A stretch of 64,000 nt of DNA from Ornithobacterium rhinotracheale (lineage in GTDB: Bacteria; Bacteroidota; Bacteroidia; Flavobacteriales; Weeksellaceae). Of the stretch, positions 61,157 through 64,000 are shown in pieces (positions within the stretch are counted from its first letter, which is position 1; each line of letters starts with the position of its first letter). The notes beneath the pieces are model-generated. The model was not told the origin of the DNA. It did no database searches and saw only the letters and a list, made by a program, of their open reading frames with translations. The stretch spans positions 806,001 through 870,000 of the forward strand of contig NZ_CP094846.1 in NCBI RefSeq assembly GCF_022832975.1, given 5' to 3'. The translations under genes and the position numbers were made by a program.

Positions 61157-61672
61157 CTATTTTTTCGGAGGGAATTTTTTGAATAAATCTTGAATGGCTG
61201 ATTGAATAATTTTTTCTGAATCTGCCCTAGTAGAAAATTCTTTGCTAAACACGCCTTGCCAAATCAAATGTTGATTGGTGGCGTCTAACATTTCAATCAC
61301 TAAATCTTTTTGTAGTTTTTTGGTTTTGATAGGGATACCCACTTGCATACTTGTCCCAAAACCACCGCCATAACTACCTGTCCCGATGCCCACCGTGTTG
61401 GTATTCGTCACGACTTGCTCGGCAGGTTTTATATCAATCAAAACTTGTGGATGATCTGATTTTTGCCATGATTTAGCTTTTAATTCTTGGTCGATTGCAC
61501 GCACAATTCGCGTTTGGTCAAGCTGATTGACGCCGTTCCAATCGATATCCGAGAAATAGTTGTAAGTTTTAATTTGGCTAAAATCTACACCACGATCGTA
61601 GTCGGTATCTACATGAGCAGAGCTACACGCGGCCAATAAAAACAACGAAAAGATAAAATATAAATGTTTCAT
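61157..61672 (-). CDS. DUF4136 lipoprotein
   Basis: Protein of 171 residues. MKHLYFIFSLFLLAACSSAH has a lipobox (LAAC), so it is a membrane lipoprotein. DYDRGVDFSQIKTYNYFSD near 24-42, then VRAIDQELKAKSWQKSD and KDLVIEMLDATNQHLIWQGV are typical of DUF4136, whose function is unknown. It lies 2 bases after murB and is probably cotranscribed with it. Confidence 0.88.
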   Translation of the reverse strand: MKHLYFIFSLFLLAACSSAHVDTDYDRGVDFSQIKTYNYFSDIDWNGVNQLDQTRIVRAIDQELKAKSWQKSDHPQVLIDIKPAEQVVTNTNTVGIGTGSYGGGFGTSMQVGIPIKTKKLQKDLVIEMLDATNQHLIWQGVFSKEFSTRADSEKIIQSAIQDLFKKFPPKK

Positions 61673-61674
61673 AA

Positions 61675-62694
61675 TTAATCAATAATATTCACCTCTCTTT
61701 CCAATTCTATACCAAATTGGTTTTGGATTGATTCTATAATCTCAGTCGAAAAATCATAAACCTCTTTCCCTGTTCCAAAATCTGGGTTGATGAGCACCAG
61801 TGCCTGCATGTGGTGCACGCCCACTTTGCCCACGCGTTTGCCTTTCCAGCCCGCTTTTTCAATGAGCCAGCCTGCAGGAATTTTTACATGCGCATCGTCC
61901 ACACGATAATGCGGGATTTCGGGATATTTTTGTTCAAGCTGAAGATAAATTTCTTTTGGAACGATTGGATTTTTGAAGAAACTTCCCGTGTTTGGGCAAA
62001 CTTTTGGGTCGGGCAATTTGCTCGAACGAATACTGATTACAGCATCGCTAATTTCTTGAATTGTAGGGTTTTCAATATTTTTTGAAGACAATTCTTGCTG
62101 AATTGCTCCGTATAAAATTCGTAATTCGTGGTTTTTTTTAGTCAGTTTAAAAGTTACCGCCGTTACGATGAATTTACCTTTCAATGTTCGTTTAAAGATA
62201 GATTCTCTATATCCAAATTGGCATTCAGCATTGCTAAAGGTTTTAAGCGTAAGGTTTTCAATATCAAAAGCTTCTACGCTTTCTATGTGGTCTTTTACTT
62301 CTACGCCATAGGCACCAATATTCTGAATCGGCGAAGCGCCCACCGTACCTGGAATCAACGAAAGATTTTCTAATCCGCCCAAATCTTTGACTAAACAGTT
62401 TAAAACAAATTCATGCCAATTTTCGCCCGCTGCTGCTTTAATCCAAATATGATTTTCGGTTTCTTTTTCTACGGAAATTCCCTTTAATTCAATTTTTAAA
62501 ATATCGCCATCAAAATCATGCAAAAAAAGAACATTTGAGCCTCCGCCCAAAACATAGAAATTCGGATTTTTATTCTCGGTAAAATATTGTTTTAAATCCT
62601 CTATGTTTTCAATTTCAATCAGGCGTTTAGCTTGCACATCGAGCGCGAGAGTCGTAAATTCCTTTAATGATGAATTTTCAATAATTTTAGCCAT
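61675..62694 (-). CDS. murB: UDP-N-acetylmuramate dehydrogenase
   Basis: FAD enzyme that reduces UDP-GlcNAc-enolpyruvate in peptidoglycan precursor synthesis. 339 residues. Marks: YVLGGGSNVLFLHDFDG near 46-62, IPGTVGASPIQNIGAYGVEV near 123-142 (flavin site), FGYRESIFK near 164, NTGSFFKNPIV near 238 with the catalytic Ser, and a C-terminal Glu in ELEREVNIID. The type I architecture (E. coli-like, with a Tyr loop) is indicated by length. The aminotransferase gene is 3 bases upstream. Confidence 0.95.
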   Translation of the reverse strand: MAKIIENSSLKEFTTLALDVQAKRLIEIENIEDLKQYFTENKNPNFYVLGGGSNVLFLHDFDGDILKIELKGISVEKETENHIWIKAAAGENWHEFVLNCLVKDLGGLENLSLIPGTVGASPIQNIGAYGVEVKDHIESVEAFDIENLTLKTFSNAECQFGYRESIFKRTLKGKFIVTAVTFKLTKKNHELRILYGAIQQELSSKNIENPTIQEISDAVISIRSSKLPDPKVCPNTGSFFKNPIVPKEIYLQLEQKYPEIPHYRVDDAHVKIPAGWLIEKAGWKGKRVGKVGVHHMQALVLINPDFGTGKEVYDFSTEIIESIQNQFGIELEREVNIID

Positions 62695-62697
62695 GAT

Positions 62698-63894
62698 TTA
62701 TAAGGTGTTATTTGGATATTCTTTTAGCGCAACTTCCAAGGCTTCGAGCGCCAATTTTAAATCTTCGGTATTGAGCACATACGCCAATCGAGCTTGGTTT
62801 TTGCCTAAATTAGGCGTGAAATAAAAACCTTGCATAGGTGCGAACATCACGGTGTTTCCGTTGTGTGCGAAATCTTGAAGCAGCCACACCGCAAATTTTT
62901 CGGCATCATCTACGGGCAATTGTACCGCGCAGTAAAAAGCACCCGTAGGTTTTGGGCACACCACACCAGGAATTTGGTTGAGGCGTTCCACCATAAAATC
63001 ACGACGCTTTTTGTATTCAGCATTAGCTTCTTTCAGATATTCGTGTGCGTTGTTCAGTGCCACGGCACCCAATTTTTGACTAGTCACGCATGGGCTCAAT
63101 CGCGCTTGTCCGTATTTCAAAACATTAGCGATAAATTCTTTATTTTTAGAGGCTACCGAGCCTAGTCTAATTCCGCACATGCTGAATCTTTTAGACTCAG
63201 AATCAATTATAATTGCATTTTGAGCTAATTCTGGAAAGTGCATAATAGAAGTATGTTCTTGCTCGTACGAAAATTCACGATACACTTCATCTGTAATTAC
63301 AAATAAATCGTGTTTTAAGGCTAAATCCTTCAATTGTTCTAGCTCCTCATGCGAGTACATGTAACCCGTTGGATTGCTTGGACTACAAATGAGAATGGCC
63401 TTGGTTTTAGGGGTGATTAATTTTTCAAAATCAGCAATAGGCGGGAGGGCAAAGCCGTCTTCTATATGGGAAGTTACGGGTACAAATTTTACATCGGTCT
63501 CGTTGGCAAATCCGTTATAATTTGCATAAAAAGGTTCTGGGACTATGATTTCGTCTCCTACATCGGCAATGGCGTTAAATGTGAAAAATAGCGCTTCTGA
63601 ACCGCCATTGGTGGAGATGATTTCATCTGCCGAGATTGGAATATTTCTCTCATTGTAGTAATGGCTAAGGGCATCGCGATATTCTTGCGTGCCCTCTGAA
63701 CTGGTGTATGACAAAATATTTTTTTGCCAGTTTTTTAGCGCATCTATGGCGCATTGGGGGCTATCGATGTCGGGTTGTCCAATGTTTAGATAAAAAACTT
63801 TTTTCCCCTCTTTTTCTGCTTTTTTAGCATAAGGCATAAGCTTTCTAATGGGAGATTCCGGCATTTTAAGTGCTCGATTAGATATTTTTGTCAT
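62698..63894 (-). CDS. PLP-dependent aminotransferase, aspartate aminotransferase-like
   Basis: Fold-type I aminotransferase of 398 residues. Marks: LNIGQPDIDSPQCAIDAL near 37-54, STNGGSEALFFTFNAIAD near 95-112, CSPSNPTGYMYSHEELEQ near 170, ITDEVYREFSYEQEHTS near 196, and SESKRFSMCGIRLGSVAS with the PLP lysine near 233. The C-terminal Arg lies in KNQARLAYVLNTEDL. Specificity for aspartate, tyrosine or another amino acid cannot be decided. First gene of the leftward run with murB and the DUF4136 gene. Confidence 0.9.
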   Translation of the reverse strand: MTKISNRALKMPESPIRKLMPYAKKAEKEGKKVFYLNIGQPDIDSPQCAIDALKNWQKNILSYTSSEGTQEYRDALSHYYNERNIPISADEIISTNGGSEALFFTFNAIADVGDEIIVPEPFYANYNGFANETDVKFVPVTSHIEDGFALPPIADFEKLITPKTKAILICSPSNPTGYMYSHEELEQLKDLALKHDLFVITDEVYREFSYEQEHTSIMHFPELAQNAIIIDSESKRFSMCGIRLGSVASKNKEFIANVLKYGQARLSPCVTSQKLGAVALNNAHEYLKEANAEYKKRRDFMVERLNQIPGVVCPKPTGAFYCAVQLPVDDAEKFAVWLLQDFAHNGNTVMFAPMQGFYFTPNLGKNQARLAYVLNTEDLKLALEALEVALKEYPNNTL

Positions 63895-63967
63895 AACAAT
63901 AGTTTAAGATATTTTGTGAACGAATTTAATAATTGGTATTGTTTTTGTGTCTAATTAAATCAGTTGT

Positions 63968-63975
63968 AAAGATAC
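63968..63975 (-). promoter_or_regulatory. Near-consensus -7 box of the aminotransferase gene
   Basis: TATCTTTA on the minus strand differs from TAnnTTTG only in the last base, 73 bases before the ATG. Confidence 0.4.
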
Positions 63976-64000
63976 AAAAATTAATAACTAATAAAACATA

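Noticed and set aside
1-64000. CRISPR array, rRNA genes, prophage or conjugation genes
   Set aside because: No regularly spaced repeats, no rRNA-like sequence and no structural phage or transfer genes were seen. The only complete mobile element is the IS1380-family element.

Overview
The window is AT-rich (by eye about 35 % GC) chromosomal DNA from a member of the Bacteroidota, class Flavobacteriia. Three things point there: many genes are preceded by the Bacteroidota -7 box TAnnTTTG; an exosortase of the XrtF type sits beside its flavobacterial partner protein; and there is an alternative complex III operon, a type III glutamine synthetase and a TonB-dependent receptor of the Bacteroidota kind. 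An animal-associated Weeksellaceae such as Ornithobacterium or Riemerella would fit, but the species cannot be fixed from the window.

Layout. 1-9 kb: S9 oligopeptidase (cut by the window edge), pnp, rpsO, then a leftward block of holA, an M23 peptidase and a TonB-dependent receptor, with a small HsdR-N-like gene divergent from holA. 9.1-11.8 kb: a TonB-receptor-like gene wrecked by two stop codons and two frameshifts. 11.8-15.0 kb: an acquired resistance segment, ermF plus a complete IS1380-family insertion sequence, which has apparently destroyed a chromosomal gene. 15.2-21.7 kb: glnA (type III), a porin, tRNA-His, rplY, prs, ftsE. 21.7-26.8 kb: an accessory island with three CPBP intramembrane proteases and a tandem array of four secreted paralogues, one switched off by a G8 tract, ending in gene debris. 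26.8-30.3 kb: ornithine aminotransferase, an epimerase and a SPOR protein. 30.6-39.0 kb: the alternative complex III operon actABCDEF. 39.1-43.0 kb: pdxA, DUF177, rpmF, accB, accC. 43.0-48.9 kb: EamA exporter, LolC/E-like permease, rbfA, DEAD-box helicase, ROK kinase, YfbM-like protein. 48.9-52.1 kb: two small exported proteins and a GH92 mannosidase. 52.1-54.2 kb: a complete EcoRI-type restriction-modification system. 54.2-64 kb: coiled-coil protein, XrtF pair, fRMsr-like GAF protein, PafA-like phosphatase, nrdB-orf-nrdA, DUF4136 lipoprotein, murB and an aminotransferase.

How the parts work together. The act genes encode a quinol-oxidising respiratory complex; no terminal oxidase lies beside them here. 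accB-accC supply two parts of acetyl-CoA carboxylase and nrdB/nrdA supply deoxynucleotides. rpsO, rplY, rpmF, pnp, rbfA and the DEAD-box helicase serve ribosomes and RNA turnover. The accessory parts are the macrolide-resistance cassette, the EcoRI-type system and the CPBP/secreted-paralogue island. The island is the best candidate for an undescribed system: four exported proteins have nearly interchangeable signal-peptide cassettes in A-B-B-A order, a homopolymer switch lies in one of them, and a divergent pair of membrane proteases is next to them.
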